This document shows, one piece after another, positions 1-7,125 of a stretch of 15,235 bases of DNA. Origin of the DNA: Zymogenus sp964542895. GTDB lineage: Bacteria > Desulfobacterota > Zymogenia > Zymogenales > Zymogenaceae. The notes beneath the pieces were generated by a model. That model had not been told where the DNA came from. It made no database searches and was given only the letters and a program-made list of their open reading frames with translations. Position 1 is the first letter of the stretch. Each line of letters begins with the position of its first letter. Both the position numbers and the translations under genes were made by a program. The stretch spans positions 1-15,235 of the forward strand of contig CAZIWT010000087.1 in assembly GCA_964542895.1 (NCBI GenBank), in the 5' to 3' direction.

Positions 1-23
1 GGTAAAAACAAAAAGGCAAAGCG

Positions 24-38
24 TTGTCACATTGACAA
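24..38 (-). terminator. Weak palindrome after hepT, possible terminator
   Basis: The bases TTGTCA and TGACAA form a perfect six-base inverted repeat around a three-base centre, 35 bases beyond the hepT stop. Read on the minus strand it is followed by a T-rich stretch (CCTTTTTGTTTTT). The stem is short and AT-rich, so it may be a weak Rho-independent terminator or simply a protein-binding palindrome. Confidence 0.3.
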
Positions 39-73
39 ATTTTTTCATATCAAGCTCATTTGAGGAGTTTTCT

Positions 74-418
74 TCATTTAATCTCATTAAGCAATTCTTC
101 AACCTGTGACAGCAGTTCAGGCAGGTTGTTATTGATTATCTTCCATACCTCTTCATGGTTTACGAGATCGTATCCATGTATCAATACGTTTCTGAATGCG
201 ATAATCCGGGCATAATCGCCGATTCTTTCGGCGGTCTCGGGGTCGTACTTGGCGATCCTGTTCATAGCCTCACCGATAATCTCAAAATGCCGCTCCACCG
301 CCGACCTCAGCATCGTGTCGGAGGAATAATCATCCAGGGTCTTCCCTTTGGTAAAGTCGAGGATAAAAGATGAAGATACACGGATGTCATCCAGCCATTT
401 TGGGGTTTTAGGCAGCAT
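74..418 (-). CDS. HepT-like HEPN toxin (DUF86)
   Basis: This 114-residue protein is a HEPN-fold RNase toxin of the HepT (DUF86) family. The family's catalytic signature R-x4-H-x-Y is intact at residues R76, H81 and Y83 (RNVLIHGY), and the length is typical. In characterised systems HepT cleaves RNA and is neutralised when its partner nucleotidyltransferase MntA AMPylates the tyrosine of this motif (type VII toxin-antitoxin). The start overlaps the end of the upstream mntA-like gene by 11 bases, so the two are translated together, antitoxin first. Family assignment is secure from the motif and the partner. Whether the toxin is active is inference from the intact motif. Confidence 0.9.
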   Translation of the reverse strand: MLPKTPKWLDDIRVSSSFILDFTKGKTLDDYSSDTMLRSAVERHFEIIGEAMNRIAKYDPETAERIGDYARIIAFRNVLIHGYDLVNHEEVWKIINNNLPELLSQVEELLNEIK

Positions 419-731
419 ATTGGTATAGCAATTTTTTCGAGCGGTTGACTTCGGATAAAAAGTAGGGATTCTTAAGAGATGGTGAATTTGACATCACAAG
501 GTCGACGCCGTATCCCAGAAGTACTTCCAGCTCATCCTTTAAGTCGAAGTAGTGCGCCATCCAGGGGCCAAGGTCTACACCCGGCATATACTCCACCAGA
601 AAGTCTATGTCCGAGGATTCGGGGTCGAACCCGCCCTCGGCCGCCGTGCCGAAGACCTCTAGACTCTTTACGCTGTATTTTTTGCACAGCCGCTTGATCT
701 CCTCGATCTTTTCTAATATAAGGGGTATCAT
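408..731 (-). CDS. MntA-like nucleotidyltransferase antitoxin
   Basis: This 107-residue protein has the minimal nucleotidyltransferase fold of MntA antitoxins. A FGT...SDIDFLVEY core (residues 27-48) carries the two metal-binding aspartates D41 and D43, and a third acidic strand GVDLV places D77. The usual glycine-serine of the GSx10DxD signature is glycine-threonine here (G28-T29) with 11 residues before the DID, and E32 stands where related proteins often have arginine. MntA proteins transfer AMP from ATP to the HepT tyrosine, silencing the toxin. It is the first gene of the two-gene unit, with a candidate promoter just upstream. The altered GT motif could lower activity, but threonine is a conservative change. 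Confidence 0.88.
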   Translation of the reverse strand: MIPLILEKIEEIKRLCKKYSVKSLEVFGTAAEGGFDPESSDIDFLVEYMPGVDLGPWMAHYFDLKDELEVLLGYGVDLVMSNSPSLKNPYFLSEVNRSKKLLYQYAA

Positions 732-762
732 GGCTTTCCAAACCTCGCGTTAATTCCCTTAT

Positions 763-791
763 TTTATATCACAGATTTTCTGAAAAGACAA
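763..791 (-). promoter_or_regulatory. Candidate sigma70 promoter for mntA-hepT
   Basis: On the minus strand a -35 box TTGTCT (786-791) and a -10 box TATAAA (763-768) are separated by 17 bases. Transcription would start near 756, leaving a leader of about 25 bases before the mntA ATG at 731. It lies in the 81-base gap after the sugar kinase gene, so the toxin-antitoxin pair probably has its own transcript. Confidence 0.5.
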
Positions 792-812
792 ACGGATATC
801 CGGCTTAACCGG

Positions 813-1820
813 TTACGCGTCAAACCCCTCCCCCTTCCCCCCGCGGTCGAGCTTCAACAGCGACTCGATCTCGTCGACCGTCGGGAGCGCCGGGATGGCG
901 CCGCGCCTGGTCGTGGTGATGGCGCCGGCGGCGTTGGCGAACCTGAAGATATTTATCATCTCCAGGTCGGTGAGTGAGTAGAGGTCGGCGACGTTGAGGT
1001 CGAACATCTTATAAAGCATGGCGGCGGTAAAGGCGTCCCCTGCGCCGGTGGTGTCGCCGGCAGTGCTTGAAGTTGACACGTCAAACCCCAGCACCTCTAC
1101 CCCGTAGCGCGCCGTGACCCCCACCGAGCCCTCCTTCCCCTTGGTCACGACGACCAATTTCGGCCCCATCGTGAGGATCTCCTTGGCGGCGGACTTAGGG
1201 TCGCCCTTGCCGGTGATGAATTGCGCCTCCTCCGCCGACAGCTTCACGATGTCGGAAAGGGGGATCACCCCCCTAATCTCGTGCTTCGCGATCGCCTCGT
1301 CCGGCCACAGCGACATCCTGACGTTCGGGTCGAGGGAGACTATGGCGCCGAGCCTTTTGGCCTCGTTGACAAGATGGAGGGTTGTTTCCCGGGATGGGCC
1401 GGAGATAAGGCTTATGGAGCCGAAGTGAAAGGCGTAAGTCCCCTTGAGGTAGTCCGCCGGGACGTCGGTCTTCGTTATCAGCATGTCGGCCGAGGGGTGG
1501 CGGAAGAAGACGAAGTCCCGCTCGCCGTCGGGGGTCAGGCTCACGAAGGCGAGCATCGTCCTCGCCTCGGCCGAAAACGAAAGTGCGGTCGTGTCGACGC
1601 CGTATTGGTTTAGGATATTTTTAAGCTTCAATCCGAAGGGATCGTCTCCCACCTTGCCGATGAACCCCGCGTCCCCGCCCAGCCTTGAAATCCCCACAGC
1701 GACGTTTGCCGGGGCGCCCCCGGCGACGGGGGCGAAGGCGGACGCATCCCCCACCGAAAATCCCCTCTCGGTGGAGATGAAGTCGATAAGAAGCTCGCCC
1801 ATAGTTACAAAGCTCGGCAT
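813..1820 (-). CDS. PfkB-family sugar kinase, probably fructokinase
   Basis: This is a ribokinase/PfkB-family kinase (335 residues from the chosen start) that phosphorylates a sugar with ATP. Both family signatures are present: the N-terminal GGAPANVAVGISRLGG substrate-binding stretch and the C-terminal DTTGAGDAF motif, whose aspartate (D262) is the catalytic base forming the anion hole with GAG. The GGAPANVA form of signature 1 and the MGELLIDF start resemble bacterial fructokinases (ScrK type), but ketogluconate kinases are close relatives, so substrate is uncertain. The ATG at 1820 has a GGGAG ribosome-binding site five to six bases upstream. An in-frame TTG eight codons earlier (1844) has none and was not chosen. 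No sugar transporter or hydrolase lies beside it. Confidence 0.88.
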   Translation of the reverse strand: MPSFVTMGELLIDFISTERGFSVGDASAFAPVAGGAPANVAVGISRLGGDAGFIGKVGDDPFGLKLKNILNQYGVDTTALSFSAEARTMLAFVSLTPDGERDFVFFRHPSADMLITKTDVPADYLKGTYAFHFGSISLISGPSRETTLHLVNEAKRLGAIVSLDPNVRMSLWPDEAIAKHEIRGVIPLSDIVKLSAEEAQFITGKGDPKSAAKEILTMGPKLVVVTKGKEGSVGVTARYGVEVLGFDVSTSSTAGDTTGAGDAFTAAMLYKMFDLNVADLYSLTDLEMINIFRFANAAGAITTTRRGAIPALPTVDEIESLLKLDRGGKGEGFDA

Positions 1821-1900
1821 GGTTTCTCCCAAGACGTTAATCAAAAGTATTAAGGCGACAAGGCCCGCCGTTTGTGCAAATCCCTGCTATATATGGGAGA

Positions 1901-2527
1901 CTATAACAGGGTCACCACTTTGGATATTACAGCCCTGACGCCCGCTATCCACGCGAGGTGCAGGGGGATCATCAAGAGGGTGCTCAGAACACCCGCGAGA
2001 ACCTTGACCCAGACCCTCCAGCGCCTTTTCTGGATGATGTATACGCCCGTGAGCATAATCAGGGCGAGCCCGCCGTATCCGAAGACGACCATGATCGGCG
2101 CGCCCCCCCAAATAGTCACGGCGGCCTGGAATTTCCAGAGGACCATCGGGAAGACGGAGGCCATCGCCTCGTTCATCGCGGCGTACGCCCCCATAAAGAC
2201 CATCGAGACGAGGAGGGTCGGTATGAGCCTCTTTCCCTCAACGAAGTCGCCGTGGACGAGCCTCTCCGATAAGGTCATGGAAATATATGTGGTGAACGAC
2301 CAGAAGACGGCGAGGACCAAGGGAGCCGATCCGATCCAGAAATTAAAGGCGTAAGGATTGTAGGAGTAGAGGTCGGTGATTTGCGCGACGACGTTTTCCC
2401 GCAAGATTCCGAGAACCGCCCCCGTGACGAAGAAGAGGATCGTAAATCCGCTTCCCCTTACTCTTACGCTGTGGAAGATGAGGGCGAGGGTCAGTGCTAA
2501 GCTCAATATTTCAAAGAGGAGGACCAT
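1901..2527 (-). CDS. Multi-pass membrane protein, unknown function
   Basis: This 208-residue protein is almost wholly hydrophobic, with about six predicted membrane helices (roughly residues 3-20, 25-42, 62-83, 103-125, 133-155 and 180-203). I do not recognise a family with confidence. A stretch with a glutamate-asparagine after the second helix, then a tyrosine-rich loop (LYSYNPYAF) and a Pro-Leu...Trp helix, is faintly like carotenoid-biosynthesis (CruF-type) membrane proteins, but no other pigment gene is nearby and I would not transfer that function. The ATG has an AGGA ribosome-binding site about seven bases upstream. It ends 80 bases before the sugar kinase start on the same strand and could be cotranscribed with it. 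Confidence 0.7.
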   Translation of the reverse strand: MVLLFEILSLALTLALIFHSVRVRGSGFTILFFVTGAVLGILRENVVAQITDLYSYNPYAFNFWIGSAPLVLAVFWSFTTYISMTLSERLVHGDFVEGKRLIPTLLVSMVFMGAYAAMNEAMASVFPMVLWKFQAAVTIWGGAPIMVVFGYGGLALIMLTGVYIIQKRRWRVWVKVLAGVLSTLLMIPLHLAWIAGVRAVISKVVTLL

Positions 2528-2550
2528 TTCAATTTCCTAACGATATTAAT

Positions 2551-2735
2551 CTGGATTCCCGTTTTCCAAGGGAATGACAAATTAACTGCGGGAATGACAG
2601 TATTACCCGCGGGTATGAAACCTATTCTGTCATTCCCAGCTTGACTGGGAATCCAGTTGATATTTTTATGGATTCCCGCTTCCCGAGGGAATGACAGCGT
2701 TTTGTTTTTCTGGATTCCCGCTTCCACTGTAATGG
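2551..2735. repeat. Cluster of GGATTCCCG / GGGAATGACA palindromic repeats
   Basis: Four or more degenerate copies of a short palindromic element lie side by side. The arms are TGGATTCCCG and CGGGAATGACAG: 2551-2579, 2588-2600 (half copy), 2628-2656 (inverted, TGTCATTCCCAG...CTGGGAATCCAG), 2669-2697 and 2710-2735 (degenerate right half). Each full copy would fold into a hairpin. Elements of this consensus are dispersed in many proteobacterial genomes as REP-like miniature repeats. They fill the gap between the FHA gene and the membrane protein gene, and open frames running through them (such as that on the minus strand from 2727) are artefacts of the repeats. Confidence 0.75.
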
Positions 2736-2760
2736 TCCGGATTTCCGTTCAGCATGGGAG

Positions 2761-2776
2761 TGTCATCAAGATGACA
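2761..2776. repeat. Small perfect hairpin after the FHA gene
   Basis: TGTCAT and ATGACA flank a four-base loop, 25 bases beyond the stop of the FHA gene. It has no T-run on the minus strand, so a terminator role is doubtful. It may be a decayed half-relative of the neighbouring GGGAATGACA repeats. Confidence 0.35.
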
Positions 2777-2800
2777 AATCAGCTCCGAGCGTGAATCATA

Positions 2801-3916
2801 TCAGCGCATCCAGGGGAAGAGTAACCGCAATAGTGGATTTTTGTTCTGCGAATTGTCCGTGGTTCCTCCGCCGCCGGGAGTCGTCGTGCCGCTCCCGTCT
2901 GGAGGCGTCGTTCCGGTTCCGCTATCGGGTGTCGTTCCGGTCCCGCCGTCCGGGGGTGCTCCGGTTCCGCCTTCCGGCGTTATCGGCGGGATCTCCCTCT
3001 CTTCAACCTTTGGCGCCTTCTTCTTCTTGACAGGCGGTTTCTTCGGCTCCTCCTCGGGCTTTTTCTCCTCCGGGGGGAGCTCCTGAGCCACGACCGTAAA
3101 AGATACGGTCTTATAAAGCTCGTTGTCGAGGTAGATCTTCCACGTCTGCGTCCCCACGGGGTAGAGGGAATCGAGGGTGACTATCCTTGTGAATACGGTC
3201 TTTTCAGCGGGCAGCGTTGTGCTGAAGACGCCCCGGTTCTCCGACGGGAAGAGCTGGAAAATGCCCTCGCCGGTTATCCAGGATTCCCAGTTTTCGGGTA
3301 AATAGGGATAGAGCATCTCCTGGTGATACTTGATGGGCTTTTCACTCTTGCTCTCGTATTCAAAGTAGACGCCGAATTTCGTGTCGGGAATCCGGGGTAT
3401 CGTCGGGCTTTCAAAGACGGTGGTTTTTCCCATCGGGTCGGTCGTGATTACCCCTGCCTGAAAATTGCTGATTTTGCAGCAGTTCAGGGAATCGTATTTA
3501 GGCTTACCGGCGTAGCCGAAGAAGTAGATAAGGGCGGCCGCTCCCAAAAGCACAATGAGAAACGACACGGCGGCGATAATCGGGGCCGTAAGGCTCGCCG
3601 CCGCCGGCGCCTCCGCGGCCCTCATATCGTCTCCCTTGTACTCTATCTTGGCGCCGGAAAGCTCCACCACGTCACCGATCTTGAGATGTACGCCGGAGTT
3701 GTGAACCTTCTCCCCGTTGACAAGGCTTCCGTTCTTGCTCCGGTCGAAATAAGTCACCATCCCCCCGCCGACCGTGAAATGTCCATGCTCTCTGGAGACC
3801 TTTTCGTTCCTGATAACAATATTATTGCTGGAAGCCCTTCCTACCTTGAAGGTCTCTTCATCGGATTCGAGTCTCTTTACCTTTCCGTCTTCATAGGTGA
3901 TTTTAAAAACTTTCAT
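2801..3916 (-). CDS. FHA-domain single-pass membrane protein
   Basis: This is a 371-residue protein with an N-terminal forkhead-associated domain (about residues 22-94) showing the phosphothreonine-binding hallmarks: G26-R27, S41-R42-x-H44 and N62-G63. One membrane helix follows (about 111-134), then an approximately 150-residue domain of unknown type with a Cys-Cys pair near 146-147. A Pro/Glu/Lys-rich linker (about 284-310) and a Gly/Thr/Pro-rich low-complexity tail of near-repeats come next, and the protein ends in the hydrophobic LLRLLFPWMR. The FHA domain should be cytoplasmic and the tail extracytoplasmic, so it may couple Ser/Thr phosphorylation to an envelope partner. No Ser/Thr kinase is in the window. 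A strong GGGGGAAG ribosome-binding site precedes the ATG. It lies 88 bases downstream of the acyltransferase gene on the same strand. Confidence 0.85.
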   Translation of the reverse strand: MKVFKITYEDGKVKRLESDEETFKVGRASSNNIVIRNEKVSREHGHFTVGGGMVTYFDRSKNGSLVNGEKVHNSGVHLKIGDVVELSGAKIEYKGDDMRAAEAPAAASLTAPIIAAVSFLIVLLGAAALIYFFGYAGKPKYDSLNCCKISNFQAGVITTDPMGKTTVFESPTIPRIPDTKFGVYFEYESKSEKPIKYHQEMLYPYLPENWESWITGEGIFQLFPSENRGVFSTTLPAEKTVFTRIVTLDSLYPVGTQTWKIYLDNELYKTVSFTVVAQELPPEEKKPEEEPKKPPVKKKKAPKVEEREIPPITPEGGTGAPPDGGTGTTPDSGTGTTPPDGSGTTTPGGGGTTDNSQNKNPLLRLLFPWMR

Positions 3917-4004
3917 GACTCTTCCCCCAATAAGGGTAAATCTTTTCTTCTATCTCATTTATAAATCCCGTACCTCCCGGTTTTAAGGAGAGGCGTTTCC
4001 GGAA

Positions 4005-5519
4005 TTAAAACGACTCGAACAGGTGGATTATGGAATTGCTGTAATATTCGAGGACTTCCATCCTGTCGGTATTTAATCTGATCTCCTTTTTCTTCTTTTT
4101 TGCAATCTTCCTGAGGCTAAGCACCTCGAGGGCGAGATCCATGGTCTTTTGCATCTCTTCTATCTCGATGACGCCGTACTCGAAATTGACAAGCTCCATC
4201 GTGCGGTCATCTTCCATATCCTCGATCTTTTGTTTCTCCTTCATTAGATCCAGAAAATCGTTTCCCATAACGATCCTTGCATCCTTGGCGATAAGCTCAT
4301 TTTTTATATCCGTCATCGATTGGATGAGGTCGATCTCCGGTATCCTGTTTCTGCCGTCCTTGAGGATTGCGTAGGACAAAAGCGGCACCGGTGTAATCGG
4401 GATCACCACCGCGACCCTCTTCATGACGTAGTCGGCGAATTTTTTGACCTCGGCGAGTCGCTCCTTTCTCGGCAGTTTGAAGATGTCGCTGCAGTACTCC
4501 TCGATGTAGCGGTCCAGAGATATGGGGGTGCCGAAGGCCACCGATGTGTAGCCGTATTTTCTGACCCCCTTGAAGATGTAGTAAAATCCGTTTCTGATTA
4601 CCACCTTTGGGATTTTTACTATCAATGCCAGTCCCGAGAGGATCTTCTTGATGCCCCGCTTTTCGGGTTCCGCGCCGCCGATTTCCCTGATGAGGTTCAG
4701 GTCTTCAAGCACCCTGTCGTAGTTTATCGCCGTCGGGACGAAGATCAAATCCTTTGTAAAATCCGGATCTTTTTTAGTCAGTAATATATAGTCCAGAAGG
4801 CCGATCTTTGTATCCCGAATTCTGCCGTCCCTCGATAGTCCCCCCTCGATGAATATTCCCTGGGTAATTCCGTTTTTACTGATGAGCTGGATGTACTTCT
4901 CCAGCACCTTGTGATAAAGACGCTCCCTGTACTTTCGCCTGATTAGGTATGATCCAAAGCTCTTGAAGACGTATTCCAGGGGCCAGATTCTGGCCCACTC
5001 GCCCACGGCAAAGGAGAGGGCTATATGCTCGGCGAGCATGTAGGATACAAGGAGATAGTCCGCATTGCTCCTGTGATTCATGATGTAGATGACTACGCTG
5101 TTTTTCGGGATTTTTGTTATCGGCTTGAAATATTCTTTATCTATAACGACGTTGTAAACCAGATTTAAAAGAAATTTGGCCAAGACATAGCCAAATTTGT
5201 AATATGATAAAACGTTAAAAAATGGGAGTATCTCGTCGATGTAGCTCTCCACCCTGTCCAGGGCCTCTTCGCGGGTGATATTGTTCTCCTTGGCGTAGTT
5301 ATTCATCTCCTCCCAGATCTCCACCTCTTTTAGAAGCTGAAACTTGATGTATTTTTTCCTCGTCAGCTTGAATCTCTCCACCCGTACACGAAATTGGCGA
5401 ATAGCCTTGATGCTAGACCTCTTTACGAGCTCCTCTCCGTATTTTTTGAGTTTTTTTCTAAGAAAGACGTAAAAGATGAGAAAGAGAACAAGGGTTATTA
5501 AGGCAATATTTTTCCACAT
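4005..5519 (-). CDS. PlsB-like glycerol-3-phosphate acyltransferase
   Basis: This is a 504-residue member of the PlsC/PlsB acyltransferase superfamily, anchored by one N-terminal helix (about residues 4-20). All four family blocks are visible: block I NHRSNADYLLVSY with catalytic H149 and D154, block II GSYLIRR (189-195), block III FIEGGLSRDG (223-232) and block IV FVPTAINYD (260-268). The HRSxxDYLLxSY and EGGxSRxG forms match PlsB (glycerol-3-phosphate 1-acyltransferase) better than PlsC, though the protein is much shorter than the roughly 800 residues of E. coli PlsB. It probably makes lysophosphatidate, the first step of phospholipid synthesis, at the inner membrane. An AAGAGGT ribosome-binding site sits four to five bases before the ATG. 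Some relatives act on other acceptors, so the exact substrate is not certain. Confidence 0.82.
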   Translation of the reverse strand: MWKNIALITLVLFLIFYVFLRKKLKKYGEELVKRSSIKAIRQFRVRVERFKLTRKKYIKFQLLKEVEIWEEMNNYAKENNITREEALDRVESYIDEILPFFNVLSYYKFGYVLAKFLLNLVYNVVIDKEYFKPITKIPKNSVVIYIMNHRSNADYLLVSYMLAEHIALSFAVGEWARIWPLEYVFKSFGSYLIRRKYRERLYHKVLEKYIQLISKNGITQGIFIEGGLSRDGRIRDTKIGLLDYILLTKKDPDFTKDLIFVPTAINYDRVLEDLNLIREIGGAEPEKRGIKKILSGLALIVKIPKVVIRNGFYYIFKGVRKYGYTSVAFGTPISLDRYIEEYCSDIFKLPRKERLAEVKKFADYVMKRVAVVIPITPVPLLSYAILKDGRNRIPEIDLIQSMTDIKNELIAKDARIVMGNDFLDLMKEKQKIEDMEDDRTMELVNFEYGVIEIEEMQKTMDLALEVLSLRKIAKKKKKEIRLNTDRMEVLEYYSNSIIHLFESF

Positions 5520-5562
5520 ACAGACCTCTTATAAATAGTGATATGAAAACGATATAACGGAT

Positions 5563-5591
5563 TATTTATCACATATTATCGGAAATCTCAA
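5563..5591 (-). promoter_or_regulatory. Candidate promoter for the acyltransferase gene
   Basis: On the minus strand TTGAGA (5586-5591) and TAAATA (5563-5568) are separated by 17 bases. They would start transcription near 5556, about 36 bases before the ATG. The surrounding DNA is AT-rich, so chance matches are likely and the call is tentative. Confidence 0.35.
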
Positions 5592-5620
5592 TGCTAATAA
5601 TAGACTAACACAAAAATGTA

Positions 5621-5646
5621 AAAAGGGGGAATATATACCCCCTTTT
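5621..5646 (-). terminator. Likely Rho-independent terminator of rpsU
   Basis: AAAAGGGGG and CCCCCTTTT form a perfect nine-base stem around an eight-base AT loop. On the minus strand the stem runs into CCCCCTTTTTACATTTTTG, giving a U-rich tail. It lies about 300 bases after the rpsU stop and just before the acyltransferase promoter, so it would separate the two transcripts. Confidence 0.5.
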
Positions 5647-5944
5647 ACTGTTATGGTAAATTTACCCGTTGAATGCGGTCGTTTAAGAGCCCTTCGGGAT
5701 CATCGATCAATAGGCTGTCTCGATTTGCAGGAAACTGCACCCTGATTGCAGGCAGCGAGGTGAAACAGAAATCAGATTAGAATCGACCCCTGTTTACAGG
5801 CGGCGAAGTGAAGCAGAAATCAAGATATTCCTCTTCCCCTCCCATCCCCGACAGCAGACTTCCTGATAAGAAATCGTTTACCTCCCTGACTGTTGTGATG
5901 GTTTCTATCGTCTGATTTGTATCTTTTAAGAGAAGCGAGTCTCT
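5647..5944. other. Non-coding gap between rpsU and its terminator
   Basis: No credible gene is seen in these roughly 300 bases. The stretch holds the 33-base direct repeat described separately. If transcription of rpsU runs to the hairpin at 5621-5646, this would be an unusually long 3' untranslated region. Confidence 0.5.
5742..5822. repeat. Two-copy 33-base direct repeat, 48-base period
   Basis: The copies at 5742-5774 and 5790-5822 match at 28 of 33 bases, with consensus parts such as ACAGGC.GCGA.GTGAA and CAGAAATCA. Four of the five differences are A/G transitions. A further partial resemblance (GATTTGCAGGAAACTGCA) lies just before them at 5722. With only two full copies and 15-base separation, this is not a CRISPR array. 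Confidence 0.6.
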
Positions 5945-6142
5945 TTAATATTGAAATTTTCTCCTCCGCATCGCCTTTGCGGCCCTCTTTTTTGCTTCCG
6001 CCCTTTTTCTCTTTTTTTTGATACTCGGTTTCTCGTAGAAGCGCCTTTCCTTCATCTCCTTGAAAAATCCGCTTTTGGCTAGCTTGTTTTTGAGGACTTT
6101 GAGCGCCTTTTCTACATCGTTGTCGTAAACTTTAACCTCCAA
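5945..6142 (-). CDS. rpsU: Ribosomal protein bS21
   Basis: This 65-residue, strongly basic protein is small-subunit protein bS21. It has the typical MEVKVYDNDVEKALKVLK start, the FYEKPSxKKKRK centre and an arginine/lysine-rich tail. bS21 helps the 30S subunit select mRNA starts. The start codon is TTG at 6142, supported by the conserved MEVKV N terminus; a run of six Gs about ten bases upstream is the only ribosome-binding site. The GGAGG that overlaps codons 1-3 lies too late to serve this start. The gene stands alone with its own promoter (6177-6204) and is transcribed divergently from queH. Confidence 0.96.
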   Translation of the reverse strand: MEVKVYDNDVEKALKVLKNKLAKSGFFKEMKERRFYEKPSIKKKRKRAEAKKRAAKAMRRRKFQY

Positions 6143-6176
6143 GCAGTTACACCCCCCCTCTGTTGATTGGGATAGA

Positions 6177-6204
6177 TTTATATTTTACTTTCCCCGATTT
6201 ACAA
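6177..6204 (-). promoter_or_regulatory. Candidate rpsU promoter
   Basis: On the minus strand TTGTAA (6199-6204) and TATAAA (6177-6182) are spaced by 16 bases. Transcription would start near 6170, giving a 28-base leader before the TTG start. Position and spacing fit a housekeeping promoter. Confidence 0.45.
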
Positions 6205-6429
6205 TTTGCCTCAGATTCAATTTGAATTTAAATTGCTCTCCCCCTGCCCCCCCTGAATCTATGATGTCGTAAATGAAACACCGACGGTAATTATATATTG
6301 ATATTCATTCTTTTTGTACCATTTTTAGTGGGGAAAATCAAGTTAAATATGATCTAAAAACCGTTTTTGAGAAAATATTGCATTGAGAAGAGGTAAAAAA
6401 CCACGCTTCTAACTTGGGTCTCCCCACGC

Positions 6430-6458
6430 TTGACATTTCCAATATAATTTGATATTTT
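6430..6458 (+). promoter_or_regulatory. Candidate promoter of the queH-SPFH operon
   Basis: A consensus -35 box TTGACA (6430-6435) and TATTTT (6453-6458) are spaced by exactly 17 bases, with transcription expected near 6465. It leaves a leader of about 59 AT-rich bases before the queH GTG. The five genes that follow are on the same strand with gaps of 14 to 36 bases, so this promoter could drive all of them. Confidence 0.45.
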
Positions 6459-6523
6459 TTATTCGGAGCATAAAAAAAAGATAGATAATTTCAAAATTAC
6501 TGTAGATTTGCAATTTTATCAAG

Positions 6524-7111
6524 GTGGCGAAAATCGCGGCAAGGGGGGATAGGAAAAAGATTCTTCTCCATTCCTGTTGTGCCCCGTGTACCATCTATCC
6601 GTTGAGGAGGCTCAGAGAGGGAGGGATGGAGGTGGTTGGCTTTTTTTATAACCCGAACATCCATCCCTTCACGGAGTTTGAGAAGAGGTTGAACGCTGTC
6701 GTGGAGTATTACGGGGAAGTCGAGGTTCCCCTGATCGTCAACGCCGAATACGATGTCTCGGATTTTCTGAAGAAGACCTTCTGCGCCGATGTGAAGAGGT
6801 GCGAGGCCTGCTACAGGATGAGGTTATCCAAGGCCTTCGAGGCGGCCGGAGGGGGGGACGTTGAAGTCGACGCCGTGACCTCGACGCTTCTCTTCAGCAA
6901 GTACCAGGACCACGAGGTCTTGATAAGGATAGCCGGGGAGGAGTCCGCCAGATCGGGGATACCTTTTCACTACGAGGACTACCGGGAAGGATGGGAGGAG
7001 GGGAGGAGGCTCTGTCGGGAGAGCGGCATGTACAGCCAGAAGTACTGCGGCTGCATAATCAGCGAACAGGAAAGGTACGGTAAGAGAATAAAAGCCCTTA
7101 AGGGAGATTAA
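6524..7111 (+). CDS. queH: Epoxyqueuosine reductase QueH
   Basis: This 195-residue protein is QueH (DUF208), the non-cobalamin epoxyqueuosine reductase that performs the last step of queuosine synthesis in tRNA and replaces QueG. All conserved blocks are visible: HSCCAPC near the N terminus, FFYNPNIHPFTEFEKR, the RCEACYRMRLSKAF cysteine pair, TSTLLFSKYQDH, and YCGCIISEQERYGKR at the end. These cysteines bind the iron-sulfur cluster and the extra metal in the family. The start is GTG at 6524, because a stop lies six codons upstream in frame and no ATG precedes the HSCC motif. There is no clear ribosome-binding site at good distance. It is first in the operon. Confidence 0.95.
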   Translation: MAKIAARGDRKKILLHSCCAPCTIYPLRRLREGGMEVVGFFYNPNIHPFTEFEKRLNAVVEYYGEVEVPLIVNAEYDVSDFLKKTFCADVKRCEACYRMRLSKAFEAAGGGDVEVDAVTSTLLFSKYQDHEVLIRIAGEESARSGIPFHYEDYREGWEEGRRLCRESGMYSQKYCGCIISEQERYGKRIKALKGD

Positions 7112-7125
7112 GGGAGGTAATCGCG

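Larger units (their letters stand above)
6143..6523. promoter_or_regulatory. AT-rich divergent control region rpsU / queH
   Basis: These 381 bases have no credible gene. They hold the leftward rpsU promoter (6177-6204), an inverted repeat CAATTT / AAATTG (6218-6223 and 6230-6235) just upstream of that promoter's -35 box, and the rightward queH promoter (6430-6458). The inverted repeat could be an operator or an AT-rich upstream element. Base composition is markedly more AT-rich than the flanking genes. Confidence 0.5.

Noticed and set aside
155..373. Plus-strand open frame inside hepT
   Set aside because: It lies entirely antisense to a gene with an intact family motif and has no ribosome-binding site or recognisable protein features.
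1842..1844. TTG start for the sugar kinase
   Set aside because: It has no ribosome-binding site, whereas the ATG at 1820 has GGGAG at good spacing and gives the usual family N terminus.
1901..2527. Carotenoid-biosynthesis (CruF-like) membrane protein
   Set aside because: Only a vague likeness in helix layout and one loop, with no pigment genes nearby, so the function is not transferred.
2503..2727. Minus-strand 74-residue open frame (MEAGIQKNKTLSFPREAGIH...)
   Set aside because: It is a translation of the palindromic repeat cluster; the EAGIQ/REAGIH pattern recurs because the DNA repeats do, and it runs into the start of a real gene.
5742..5822. CRISPR array
   Set aside because: Only two degenerate copies with a 15-base spacer and no cas gene; repeat and spacer sizes do not fit.
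5945..6142. Use of the GGAGG at the rpsU start as its ribosome-binding site
   Set aside because: The bases overlap codons 1-3, and no valid start codon follows at suitable distance while keeping the conserved MEVKV start.
6409..6594. Minus-strand 61-residue open frame at the queH start
   Set aside because: It overlaps the queH promoter and its HSCCAPC coding region and shows no family resemblance.
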